Source: Balneolia bacterium
Lineage (GTDB): Bacteria > Bacteroidota > Rhodothermia > Balneolales > Cyclonatronaceae
Reading direction: 5' to 3'
Assembly (NCBI GenBank): GCA_003566395.1
Contig: PXDL01000040.1
Span: 1 to 14,772, forward strand
Length of the DNA stretch: 14,772 nucleotides
Numbering within the stretch: position 1 is the stretch's first letter; every line of letters begins with the position of its first letter. Under the pieces are notes generated by a model. It was not told the origin of the DNA. It made no database searches and saw nothing but the letters and a program-made list of their open reading frames with translations. Position numbers and translations under genes: made by a program. This document shows positions 8,415 to 14,772 of this stretch, piece after piece.

Positions 8415-8444
8415 AATATACGCAGATTGAAACATGTAATTGAA
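8415..8444 (-). promoter_or_regulatory. Candidate promoter of purF-engB-serA
   Basis: On the minus strand, TTCAAT (8439-8444) and TATATT (8415-8420) are 18 bases apart. The site lies between the tRNA-Gly terminator and the purF start, the only room available for a separate purF promoter, and would give a leader of roughly 35 bases. The -35 match is poor (a second TTCAAT occurs at 8426-8431), so this is a suggestion. I see no PurR-like operator. Confidence 0.3.
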
Positions 8445-8471
8445 TACAGATTAACTGTGTTGTCCCTAAAC

Positions 8472-8502
8472 AAAAAAAGCAGAATCCAATCGGATTCTGC
8501 TT
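8472..8502 (-). terminator. Intrinsic terminator after tRNA-Gly
   Basis: On the minus strand an 11-bp perfect stem (8492-8502 with 8477-8487; core GCAGAATCC) with a four-base loop runs into T7 (8478-8472). It starts 8 bases beyond the tRNA 3' end, so the tRNA is made as a short transcript of its own and purF needs its own promoter or read-through. Confidence 0.88.
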
Positions 8503-8509
8503 CGGAGCG

Positions 8510-8582
8510 AGCGAGAAACGGGACTCGAACCCGCGACCCCAACCTTGGCAAGGTTGTGCTCTACCAGCTGAGCTATTCTCGC
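8510..8582 (-). tRNA. tRNA-Gly (anticodon GCC)
   Basis: The 73-base gene folds into a full cloverleaf: acceptor GCGAGAA (5' end at 8582) pairs with TTCTCGC (8517-8511), D-arm AGCTCAGCTGGTAGAGC, anticodon stem CAACC/GGTTG holding TTGCCAA with anticodon GCC, and T-arm GCGGGTTCGAGTCCCGT (the acceptor-proximal GTTCGA loop is standard). The discriminator base is U, as expected for bacterial tRNA-Gly. The 3' CCA is not encoded (TCGC follows), so it must be added by CCA-adding enzyme. It reads the glycine codons GGC and GGU. Confidence 0.97.
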
Positions 8583-8972
8583 TTAAATTTGGAAGACTTA
8601 AATATACAACTAACGGGTACCCTTTGGCAAGCTTCTTCTTTATTTTTTTGAGCCGCTTTTTTACGTTGTGTATGTGAGCTTGATTTAAATCCCTGTGATA
8701 CATTGATATGGGAATGATCAAGGCTATATATTGTTGTACTAACAGAAGGTTTTTCAAATCTGTAATTTTGTCCGTTTTCACCTTTTTTCGAAAATGAAAT
8801 CCTCACACAGATAGACTATTATGCGGTTATATTTTTACTCAGGCGATGAAGACGAACAGAGTATTTGGTTTAACGGAGCCTTCTAACTGGAATTTTTTTA
8901 TGAACGAAACAGAGCAAATTATTAAAACTCTAAATCATTAAAAATTAATACTTTTACGTGCTAAATTCTGCT
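8583..8972. other. Divergent intergenic region between tRNA-Gly and argB
   Basis: About 390 bases, AT-rich. The first 50 hold the tRNA promoter on the minus strand. The rest must hold the arg-operon promoter on the plus strand, but I find no convincing -35/-10 pair. Two things stand out: a 21-codon ATG-to-TAA frame at 8821-8886 and a 13-codon frame at 8900-8941, neither with a ribosome binding site, and an AT-only dyad ATTAA-AAA-TTAAT at 8937-8949, 24 bases before the argB start. No terminator-type hairpin is seen on the plus strand, so there is no support for transcriptional attenuation. Confidence 0.45.
8601..8630 (-). promoter_or_regulatory. Promoter of tRNA-Gly
   Basis: On the minus strand TTGCCA (8625-8630) and TATATT (8601-8606) are separated by 18 bases, and the -10 box ends 18 bases before the mature tRNA 5' end, leaving a leader of about 11 bases. 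Sequence, spacing and position all fit a sigma-70-type promoter. The GGGTACCC palindrome inside the spacer (8615-8622) is probably chance. Confidence 0.6.
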
Positions 8973-9806
8973 ATGAATGAATCCTCCGGAAGGCTTGTGA
9001 TCAAGTACGGAGGAAACGCTATGACCGATGAGTCGCTTCGTCGGGATTTGCTAAATGAGATATCAAAGCTTCACAAGGCAGGCCACTCCGTAATACTTGT
9101 GCATGGTGGAGGGCCTGAAATTCAGCGTTTGCTTAAGCTTGCCAAAATCGAAAGCGAGTTTGTGGAGGGGCACAGGCGCACAACGGAAGAAATCATGTAT
9201 TTCGTCCAGCTTGCGCTCAGGGGTGAAGTCAACGGTTCCCTTGTGCGAATTCTGAACCACGCCGGAACTCCGGCCGTGGGAATTTCAGGCAAGGACGGTG
9301 GCATGGTATCTGCGATTAAACGCTACCATATTACCGGTGAGGCTGATGGTGAACAGGTAAAAGCAGACATCGGCTATGTAGGCGACGTTGATCACATAAA
9401 TCCGGAGCTCATCCTCAAGCTTTCCGAATCAGGCTTTCTGCCTGTAATTGCCCCGATCGCCCTGGGCAGCGACGGTTTTGATTACAATATTAATGCCGAT
9501 ATCTTCGCCGGGGCTATCGCTGCCGCTGTAAAGGCAGATCAGTATATTAGTTTAACCAATGTGAACGGACTTTATGAACATTTTCCGGACGAAAACAGCC
9601 GACTCGAACACATCACCCTTAACCAGCTGCGCGAGTTTATGGTTAAAAGCGCAGCCGGAGGTATGCTCCCGAAACTTGAATCGATACGGCAGGCCCTCGA
9701 AAACGGAGTAGAGGCTGCACATATCGTAAACGGGACCAATCCTGAAGCTATGTACAGACAAATAACCGGTGAGGCTGTATCCGGAACTTTAATCACTAAA
9801 ACGTAA
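8973..9806 (+). CDS. argB: Acetylglutamate kinase
   Basis: Second step of arginine synthesis: phosphorylates N-acetylglutamate with ATP. Amino-acid kinase fold with Lys11 and the GG of KYGGNAM (11-17), HGGGPEI (44-50), the GHRRT substrate loop (67-71, Arg69), YNINAD (171-176) and Lys234 in the MLPKL motif. I start at ATG 8973 (277 residues); a GTG at 8958 would add only five residues with no family likeness. There is no Shine-Dalgarno. The first beta-strand begins at about residue 7, so the N-terminal helix that arginine-inhibited, hexameric kinases carry is missing; this suggests, but does not prove, an arginine-insensitive enzyme. First gene of argB-argD-argC-argJ, one base before argD. Confidence 0.96.
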   Translation: MNESSGRLVIKYGGNAMTDESLRRDLLNEISKLHKAGHSVILVHGGGPEIQRLLKLAKIESEFVEGHRRTTEEIMYFVQLALRGEVNGSLVRILNHAGTPAVGISGKDGGMVSAIKRYHITGEADGEQVKADIGYVGDVDHINPELILKLSESGFLPVIAPIALGSDGFDYNINADIFAGAIAAAVKADQYISLTNVNGLYEHFPDENSRLEHITLNQLREFMVKSAAGGMLPKLESIRQALENGVEAAHIVNGTNPEAMYRQITGEAVSGTLITKT

Positions 9807-9807
9807 C

Positions 9808-11010
9808 ATGAAATCACTACACGATTTAGATACCGAATATCATTTTAAAACCTACAAACGCTACCCTGTTACTCTTGAACGAGGCAGCGGTTCGCGGGTT
9901 TGGGATGTAAACGGCAAAGAATACATCGACGCGCTTGCAGGAATCGCCGTTAATAACGTCGGCCACTGCCATCCCGGCGTTGTGAAAGCCATTCAGGAGC
10001 AAACCGGCCTTCTAATGCATACGTCCAACTTTTTCACGACCGAACCGCAGGTGGATCTGGCCAAAAAGCTGGTGGAAATCAGCAATCACGACCGCGTTTT
10101 CTTCTGCAACAGCGGAACCGAGGCTATTGAAGGTGCACTGAAACTTGCCAAACGGTACGCCAACAAAACCGGTAAAAAAGGAAATATAATTTCTATGTCA
10201 GGCGCGTTTCACGGCAGAACGCTTGGCGCACTTGCCATGGGACAGCAAAAGTATCAGGATGGATTCGAACCCATGCTTCCCGGCTTTGAACAGGTGCCGT
10301 TTAACGATATCAAGGCGCTTGAAAAGGCAATGAACGATGACACCGTTGCTGTATTTGTTGAACCAATACAGGGTGAAGGCGGCGTACATGTGGCTGATAA
10401 AGATTTTATGACCGAGCTTAGCTCTCTGTGCATGGAGTATAAGGCGCTGCTTATTTTTGATGAAATCCAGTGCGGGGTGGGCCGTACGGGCAGCTTCTTT
10501 GCCTATGAACAGTTTGAGGTTGTGCCCGACGTGGTTACCCTGGCGAAAGGGCTCGGCGGCGGATTTCCTATTGGTGCAATTCTCGCCACAGAGAAAGCAG
10601 CGGACGTAATTGAATACGGAAAACACGGAACTACCTTTGGAGGCAACCCGATTGCCTGTAGGGCCGGCCTTGCAACCATTGATGCCATTTTTAAAGAAGG
10701 GATGCTCAGACAGGCTGAGGAGAACGGGTCCTGGCTTCGTGATCGCATCAGGATGGAAATGCCGGGCGAACCCGGAATTACCGAAGTTCGTGGCCTGGGC
10801 CTGATGGTCGGGGTTCAACTGGATTTTGCGGGTGCCGGCGTTGCTCTTCGGATGCTGGAAAAAGGAGTTATTGCCAACGTAACGGCCACCAACGCCGTCA
10901 GACTGGTGCCACCGCTGAACATATCCAAAGATGAGCTTGATACGGTTGTTGATGCGATGATGCAGGCTATACAGGAAGAACGCAAACACCAGACCGAGGA
11001 GAAGGAATGA
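9808..11010 (+). CDS. argD: Acetylornithine aminotransferase
   Basis: PLP enzyme that converts N-acetylglutamate semialdehyde plus glutamate to N-acetylornithine and 2-oxoglutarate. Class-III aminotransferase of 400 residues (typical length): NSGTEAIEGALKLAK (101-115) for cofactor phosphate binding, GAFHGRTLGAL (132-142), EPIQGEGG (185-192), FDEIQCGVGRTG (217-228, Asp218 contacting the pyridine nitrogen), Lys247 in LAKGLGGG as the Schiff-base lysine, and GTTFGGNP (274-281). ATG 9808 follows the argB stop by one base, and its own stop overlaps the argC start, so expression is tightly linked. Many ArgD enzymes also act as succinyldiaminopimelate aminotransferase (DapC); that cannot be decided here. 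The succinylornithine or ornithine aminotransferases are less likely given the argB and argC neighbours. Confidence 0.95.
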   Translation: MKSLHDLDTEYHFKTYKRYPVTLERGSGSRVWDVNGKEYIDALAGIAVNNVGHCHPGVVKAIQEQTGLLMHTSNFFTTEPQVDLAKKLVEISNHDRVFFCNSGTEAIEGALKLAKRYANKTGKKGNIISMSGAFHGRTLGALAMGQQKYQDGFEPMLPGFEQVPFNDIKALEKAMNDDTVAVFVEPIQGEGGVHVADKDFMTELSSLCMEYKALLIFDEIQCGVGRTGSFFAYEQFEVVPDVVTLAKGLGGGFPIGAILATEKAADVIEYGKHGTTFGGNPIACRAGLATIDAIFKEGMLRQAEENGSWLRDRIRMEMPGEPGITEVRGLGLMVGVQLDFAGAGVALRMLEKGVIANVTATNAVRLVPPLNISKDELDTVVDAMMQAIQEERKHQTEEKE

Positions 11011-12041
11011 GCAGGATTAAAGTTGCAATTGCCGGCGCTACGGGCTACACAGGATCCGAACTACTACGCTTACTATACAGTCATCCGGATGTCGAGCTTG
11101 TGGCGGTAACCTCAGAGCGAAATGCCGGAAAAGCCCTGCACGAGATTCACCCACATTTGCAGGATATGAGCGACATCACCCTGCAACCCCTGGCCGAGGT
11201 TGATTTAACGAAAATCGACACGCTTTTTCTGGCTCTGCCGCATCGCGTATCCATGAAGTTTGTGAAAAAACACCATCCGCTGCCGTGCAAAGTAGTTGAC
11301 CTTTCGGGCGATTTCAGGCTTCCATCCGTGGAGACTTATGAAAAATGGTATGATGTAAAACATGAAATTCCCGAACTGGTGCCTGAAGCTGCTTACGGTA
11401 TGCCGGAGCTGTTCAGGGATAAAATCAAAACAGCGAAACTTGTGGCGAATCCCGGCTGTTTTCCCACTTCAGCCATTTTGCCGCTGATGCCGTTGGTAAA
11501 AGAGGGCGTTATTGAGACTAACTCCATTGTGGTGGATGCCAAATCTGGCGTTACCGGAGCGGGCGCATCACCGAAAGACAACACCCATTTTCCGCATGCC
11601 TCCGATAATTTCAGTGCCTATGGCATGAAAACGCATCGCCACACACCGGAAATTGAACTGACTATCGGTCGGCTTTCACAGGCCCCGGTTGTGCAGTTCA
11701 GTCCGCACCTGCTGCCCGTGAACCGGGGTATTTTAACAGATACCTACAGCATCGCCCGGCCCGGTGTAACTCAGAAGGTGCTCACCGATATTTATGAAAA
11801 ATATTATGGCGATGAACCTTTTATCCGGTTGCGCTCCGTGTCTCCTCAACTTCGCTTTGTTCGCGCATCAAATTATTGTGATATTTATTTTACCTTCGAT
11901 GAACGTACCAACCGCGTGATTACCATCAGCGCTATAGATAATCTGATGAAAGGCGCGGCCGGGCAGGCAGTGCAGAATATGAATTTAATGAATGGTTTGA
12001 ATGAGACCGCCGGGCTGGAATCAGCTCCGGTGTGTCCATGA
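11007..12041 (+). CDS. argC: N-acetyl-gamma-glutamyl-phosphate reductase
   Basis: NADPH-dependent reduction of N-acetylglutamyl phosphate to the semialdehyde, the step between ArgB and ArgD. 344 residues, matching the long (type 1) form. The dinucleotide motif AGATGYTGSELLRLL lies at 9-23, ALPHRVSM at 76-83, DLSGDFRL at 98-105, catalytic Cys151 in NPGCFPTSA (148-156), SGVTGAGASP (180-189), and the YGMKTHRHTPEIE segment (205-217), which supplies the general-base His. Its ATG overlaps the argD stop (ATGA at 11007-11010). Unlike the other genes here it has a strong ribosome binding site, AGGAGAAGGA, just before the ATG inside the end of argD. Confidence 0.97.
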   Translation: MSRIKVAIAGATGYTGSELLRLLYSHPDVELVAVTSERNAGKALHEIHPHLQDMSDITLQPLAEVDLTKIDTLFLALPHRVSMKFVKKHHPLPCKVVDLSGDFRLPSVETYEKWYDVKHEIPELVPEAAYGMPELFRDKIKTAKLVANPGCFPTSAILPLMPLVKEGVIETNSIVVDAKSGVTGAGASPKDNTHFPHASDNFSAYGMKTHRHTPEIELTIGRLSQAPVVQFSPHLLPVNRGILTDTYSIARPGVTQKVLTDIYEKYYGDEPFIRLRSVSPQLRFVRASNYCDIYFTFDERTNRVITISAIDNLMKGAAGQAVQNMNLMNGLNETAGLESAPVCP

Positions 12042-12056
12042 TACGGATAGAACATT

Positions 12057-13259
12057 ATGGAGAATATTACCGATGTAAAGGGCTTCACGTACTGGGGCGC
12101 ACATACGGGGGTTAAAAGCAAGCGCAGGGATTTGGGCATCATTATGTCTGATAATCCGGCATCAGCTGCCGCAGTTTTTACAAAAAATGTGGTGGTTGCC
12201 GAACCCATAAAAATCAGCCGGGAGCATATTAAAAAAGGAATTATACGGGCCATTGTGGTCAATTCCGGAAATGCAAACGCATGTACGGGCCAGCAGGGTT
12301 ATCTCGGTGCACAGGCGATGATCGCGGCGATGTCTAAAGAGTTTAAAATACCACGAGAGCAGATTCTGGTGGCCTCAACAGGTGTGATCGGGCGTGATTT
12401 CCCTACAGAAAAAATTGTAGCCGGAATACGTGATAACGCCCGGAAACTTACCAATCGCCGGGTCGCGGGTTCGCTTCTTGCGAGTGCCATTTTAACTACG
12501 GATACTTTTCCCAAAGAAGGATTTGTTTCTTTTGAACTGGACGGGAAAAAAATAAATATGGGAGCCGTGGCTAAAGGGTCGGGCATGATTCATCCCAACA
12601 TGGGTACCATGCTCGGTTTTATAATGTGTGATGCCGCCATTTCGCCCAAACTGCTCGATAAGGCGCTGAAAGACGTAGTTGACGACACTTTTAACATGAT
12701 TACCGTTGACGGGGATACCTCCACCAACGATATGGTTTCCATACTTTCCAACGGCGCGGCCGGAAATAAGGAGATTAAGGAAGAAGGTCCGGAATTTGAT
12801 CTTTTCCGGGAAAAGCTCCAGGTCTTGTGTCAGCATTTGGCCAAGATGATTGTCTCCGACGGGGAAGGCGCATCCAAGCTTATTGAGTACCAGGTTTCAG
12901 GATTGAAAACCCGGGAAGATGCCCGGCAGGTTATTCGCACAATATCGGATTCATCCCTGGTAAAAACCGCTATGTTTGGCCGGGATCCTAACTGGGGACG
13001 CATTGTGGCGGCTGCGGGTCGGGCAGGAGTGGACTTCGATCCGGAAAAAACCGATCTCTTCATAAGCTCAACATCCGAAATGCAGCTACTCGAAAACGGG
13101 CAGCCGGTTCGGGCGAATCTGGGTGAACTCAAAAAGCTGATGCGTTCCACCGAAATAACCATCCGTCTTGATTTTAATCAGGGGGGCGGCTCGGCTGTGG
13201 GCTGGGGTTGTGATCTCAGCTACGAGTACGTGCGCATCAACGCTGAATACACAACCTGA
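12057..13259 (+). CDS. argJ: Glutamate N-acetyltransferase / ornithine acetyltransferase
   Basis: Moves the acetyl group from N-acetylornithine to glutamate, releasing ornithine and regenerating N-acetylglutamate (cyclic pathway); many members can also start from acetyl-CoA. 400 residues, family length. The precursor cleaves itself into alpha and beta chains before the nucleophile Thr184 in MGTMLGF; the preceding KGSGMIHPN (173-181) is the family signature. STGVIG (107-112) supplies oxyanion-hole residues, and the C-terminal domain shows FGRDPNWGRI (307-316). The start ATG 12057 is 15 bases after the argC stop. It is last in the operon and converges on the cupin gene with only six bases between stops, leaving no room for a terminator. 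Whether it is mono- or bifunctional cannot be read directly. Confidence 0.96.
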   Translation: MENITDVKGFTYWGAHTGVKSKRRDLGIIMSDNPASAAAVFTKNVVVAEPIKISREHIKKGIIRAIVVNSGNANACTGQQGYLGAQAMIAAMSKEFKIPREQILVASTGVIGRDFPTEKIVAGIRDNARKLTNRRVAGSLLASAILTTDTFPKEGFVSFELDGKKINMGAVAKGSGMIHPNMGTMLGFIMCDAAISPKLLDKALKDVVDDTFNMITVDGDTSTNDMVSILSNGAAGNKEIKEEGPEFDLFREKLQVLCQHLAKMIVSDGEGASKLIEYQVSGLKTREDARQVIRTISDSSLVKTAMFGRDPNWGRIVAAAGRAGVDFDPEKTDLFISSTSEMQLLENGQPVRANLGELKKLMRSTEITIRLDFNQGGGSAVGWGCDLSYEYVRINAEYTT

Positions 13260-13265
13260 GGCAGG

Positions 13266-13724
13266 CTACAACTTCGCTTTCGTCCGGGCTTCAGAGTTGC
13301 CCATTACTTCATCGAGCATTGCCGCATCCGGAATAGCGGGCCGGTCTCTGTAGCGATCCACCACGCACAGAAAACTGAGCGGCTCGCCCTTGTCGGCATG
13401 AAACTGATGAATGGTTTCGGGGCTGATATATACAACATCAAAAGTATTGAGGCCGATGACTTCATCACCTAAAATTACACTGCCGCTTCCTTCAATAATC
13501 ATTACCGAATGAGGATGACGATGATACTCAAGCGATGAGTATCCGCCTTTATCTACACGGAAAACTCTGGTTTGCATGTTCAGGTCCTGCTCCTGCTCCC
13601 CTTCACCGAGCAGAGAAAACCGGGTGATGTCCTTAAAATTCGTGCCTGTGGTTTTGTAGGTTTTCGGGTTTATGCCTTTCCAGCCCGTATCGCTTTTCGG
13701 AATAACTTTAGATTTTTTTTTCAT
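13266..13724 (-). CDS. Cupin-domain protein, possible 1-methylthioxylulose-5-phosphate methylsulfurylase-like
   Basis: A single small cupin of 152 residues. Motif 1 is around GGYSSLEYHRHPHSVMIIEG (60-79), with His68, His70 and His72; the usual Glu four residues after the second His is not obvious (Val/Met there). Motif 2 is around ISPETIHQF (100-108), with His106 as the remaining metal ligand. The segment FLCVVDRYRDRPAIP (118-132) follows the barrel. From memory, this FLCxV..RDRPxxP tail and the HxHxH start resemble the Rhodospirillum rubrum cupin that removes methanethiol from 1-methylthioxylulose-5-phosphate; I cannot run the alignment. The gene lies 19 bases after the RuBisCO-like gene on the same strand, as in that system. 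Start ATG 13724, with a Lys-rich N-terminus and no signal peptide, so cytoplasmic. Cupin fold is sure; the function is inference. Confidence 0.8.
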   Translation of the reverse strand: MKKKSKVIPKSDTGWKGINPKTYKTTGTNFKDITRFSLLGEGEQEQDLNMQTRVFRVDKGGYSSLEYHRHPHSVMIIEGSGSVILGDEVIGLNTFDVVYISPETIHQFHADKGEPLSFLCVVDRYRDRPAIPDAAMLDEVMGNSEARTKAKL

Positions 13725-13743
13725 ACCGAATCAATCTGAGTAG

Positions 13744-14772
13744 TTAGTTTTCTGAATCTGCGTGAAGCAGTTCGGAAATTTCCCGGCTTGCATAGGTGAT
13801 GCCTTTAGGATGCTGATATAAGCTGCCGCCAATCAGAAAAACGGTGTCGGGACCGTAAGATTTTAGCAATCCGGGGAGAGTTTGCCGCTGCACACCTCCA
13901 CCCGGTACCGGGAAAGAAGGTTTTAGGGGTAGAGTTTCAGTATCCCGGCAGCTTTTATTTATGGCCTTGCACTGTGCTTCCGAAAACGAAAAACGTCCGC
14001 CTGCATTGGGGTAAATGCTGAAATCCGCCCCGGAAAGCCTCCAGAGGTAGCCATAGAGCAACTCCGGAGAAAGTCCGTTCTCCGGGCTTAATACATAGCT
14101 TCCTGAAAATGCCGGGTGAGCCATTATGGGCAGAGGAAGTTTCAGTGAAGCCAGTTCGCGCATTATTGAGAGGCTGCATAAGTGGGGAATCAACAGTACG
14201 CCGCCCGCCCCTTCGCGGTGGGCAAACTCGTAGCGGCGCAGCGTCTCGCTACCGTCGGCGGTGATATTAGGATAATATGTTGCCCGGTGGCCGGTTTTGT
14301 CGGCCGCTTTGCGCACCGCCTTCACGCATTTTGTTACGCGTTCACGAAAGCCGGATTTCTGCTGATTAGACAGGCCGTGATCATCCTTGACAATATCAAT
14401 GCCGCCCAGGGCAAAGTCGTAGCAGATTCCGGCCAGTTCATCTGAAGTTAGCCCCACCGGTTTTAAGGCCGTACAAATAAGCCCGCGTTGGTCTTCTCCC
14501 AATTGTTTCCGCACGCCCGGAATACCGAACTGTGGACCGGTGAGAAAACGGGAGGGAAGGGCGCTCCAGTTAACACCCGTAATTTTCACTCCGCCGAACA
14601 GAGAAACGTTTCCATAAAGGATGTTCAGAAGCTGCGTGAAATCGGTGCCGGCGTTCTCTTCGGGAAACCTCAGCACCGCTTTCCAGCTGCCGGCTGCCGC
14701 TCGTTTCAGGCTTACGACTTTACCGATAGCCCTTTCGCGAATATCGGGGCTTAGAACGTCGTCGGGAAGTTC
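13744..14772 (-). CDS. RuBisCO-like protein (type IV), 5' end outside window
   Basis: The frame is open to the window edge (342 residues visible); a GTG at 14676 is internal, since family sequence lies upstream of it. RuBisCO fold segments are clear: FPEENAG and TQLLNILYGNVSL (about 36-57), FGIPGVRKQLG (82-92), Lys104 in LKPVGL, GGIDIVKDD (123-131), His219 in MAHPAFSGSY, GGG (291-293) and the phosphate-loop-like LIGGSLYQHP (313-322). It is not a carboxylase: the lysine that is carbamylated in RuBisCO (K129) and Asp131 are kept, but the next ligand Glu is His132; the second Lys of KPK is Val; the Arg after the active His is Pro; and no loop-6 Lys is seen. MtnW enolases keep the Glu, so MtnW is unlikely. 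The downstream cupin suggests a 5-methylthioribulose-1-phosphate isomerase; an isoapionate-type enzyme is the main alternative. Perhaps 30-80 residues are missing. Confidence 0.9.
   Translation of the reverse strand, partial: ELPDDVLSPDIRERAIGKVVSLKRAAAGSWKAVLRFPEENAGTDFTQLLNILYGNVSLFGGVKITGVNWSALPSRFLTGPQFGIPGVRKQLGEDQRGLICTALKPVGLTSDELAGICYDFALGGIDIVKDDHGLSNQQKSGFRERVTKCVKAVRKAADKTGHRATYYPNITADGSETLRRYEFAHREGAGGVLLIPHLCSLSIMRELASLKLPLPIMAHPAFSGSYVLSPENGLSPELLYGYLWRLSGADFSIYPNAGGRFSFSEAQCKAINKSCRDTETLPLKPSFPVPGGGVQRQTLPGLLKSYGPDTVFLIGGSLYQHPKGITYASREISELLHADSEN

Noticed and set aside
8615..8622. GGGTACCC palindrome as an operator
   Set aside because: It is short, occurs once in the spacer of the tRNA promoter, and has no partner site; chance is the simpler reading.
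8374..8781. N-terminal extension of the purF reading frame by 136 codons
   Set aside because: The extension reads through the tRNA-Gly gene and its terminator, has no family likeness, and would bury the catalytic Cys that must be near the N-terminus.
8573..8806. 77-codon minus-strand frame starting at 8806
   Set aside because: It covers the tRNA promoter, ends inside the tRNA gene, has low-complexity Lys/Ser-rich composition and no recognisable domain.
8888..8972. Transcriptional attenuator or riboswitch before argB
   Set aside because: I find no hairpin plus T-run on the plus strand and no conserved aptamer pattern.
10198..10989. 263-codon minus-strand frame inside argD
   Set aside because: Antisense shadow of a clear aminotransferase gene; its translation has no domain and is rich in residues typical of reverse-frame reading.
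14674..14676. GTG as start of the RuBisCO-like gene
   Set aside because: Thirty-two further codons upstream remain open and include family-like sequence, so the gene runs off the window edge.

Overview
The window reads as ordinary chromosome from a free-living Gram-negative bacterium of the Bacteroidota/FCB group. My best guess is a Balneolota- or Rhodothermota-like lineage. This rests on the outer-membrane barrel/SPOR protein, the general absence of Shine-Dalgarno sequences before starts, the moderate GC content and protein sequence flavour; it is inference, because no marker gene such as rRNA is present. I see no IS element, phage gene, CRISPR array or integrase.

Layout. (a) 1-751, plus strand: 3' part of a UDP-glucuronate 4-epimerase gene for surface polysaccharide sugars. 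(b) 748-1296, minus: a small secreted/membrane coiled-coil protein of unknown function whose stop codon interlocks with that of the epimerase. (c) 1576-2991, minus: a class-3-like aldehyde dehydrogenase. (d) 3084-4367, plus: an outer-membrane beta-barrel/coiled-coil/SPOR protein ending at a strong hairpin terminator. (e) 8582 down to 4627, minus: tRNA-Gly(GCC) with its own promoter and terminator, then purF-engB-serA, closed by a bidirectional terminator at 4573-4609. (f) 8973-13259, plus: a compact arginine operon argB-argD-argC-argJ. (g) 14772 down to 13266, minus: a RuBisCO-like protein (cut by the window edge) followed by a cupin gene 19 nt downstream.

How the genes work together. The arg genes take N-acetylglutamate to ornithine with acetyl recycling by ArgJ. 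serA opens serine (hence glycine and one-carbon) synthesis and purF opens purine synthesis; engB, between them, is a ribosome-assembly GTPase. The pair most worth attention is RuBisCO-like protein plus cupin. The same pairing is known from the Rhodospirillum rubrum methylthioadenosine-isoprenoid shunt, where the RuBisCO-like protein isomerises 5-methylthioribulose-1-phosphate and a cupin releases methanethiol to give 1-deoxyxylulose-5-phosphate. Here the lysine-Asp-Asp metal motif of the RuBisCO-like protein is followed by His instead of Glu, which argues against the MtnW enolase. The shunt assignment is an inference from synteny and remembered family likeness, not proven.
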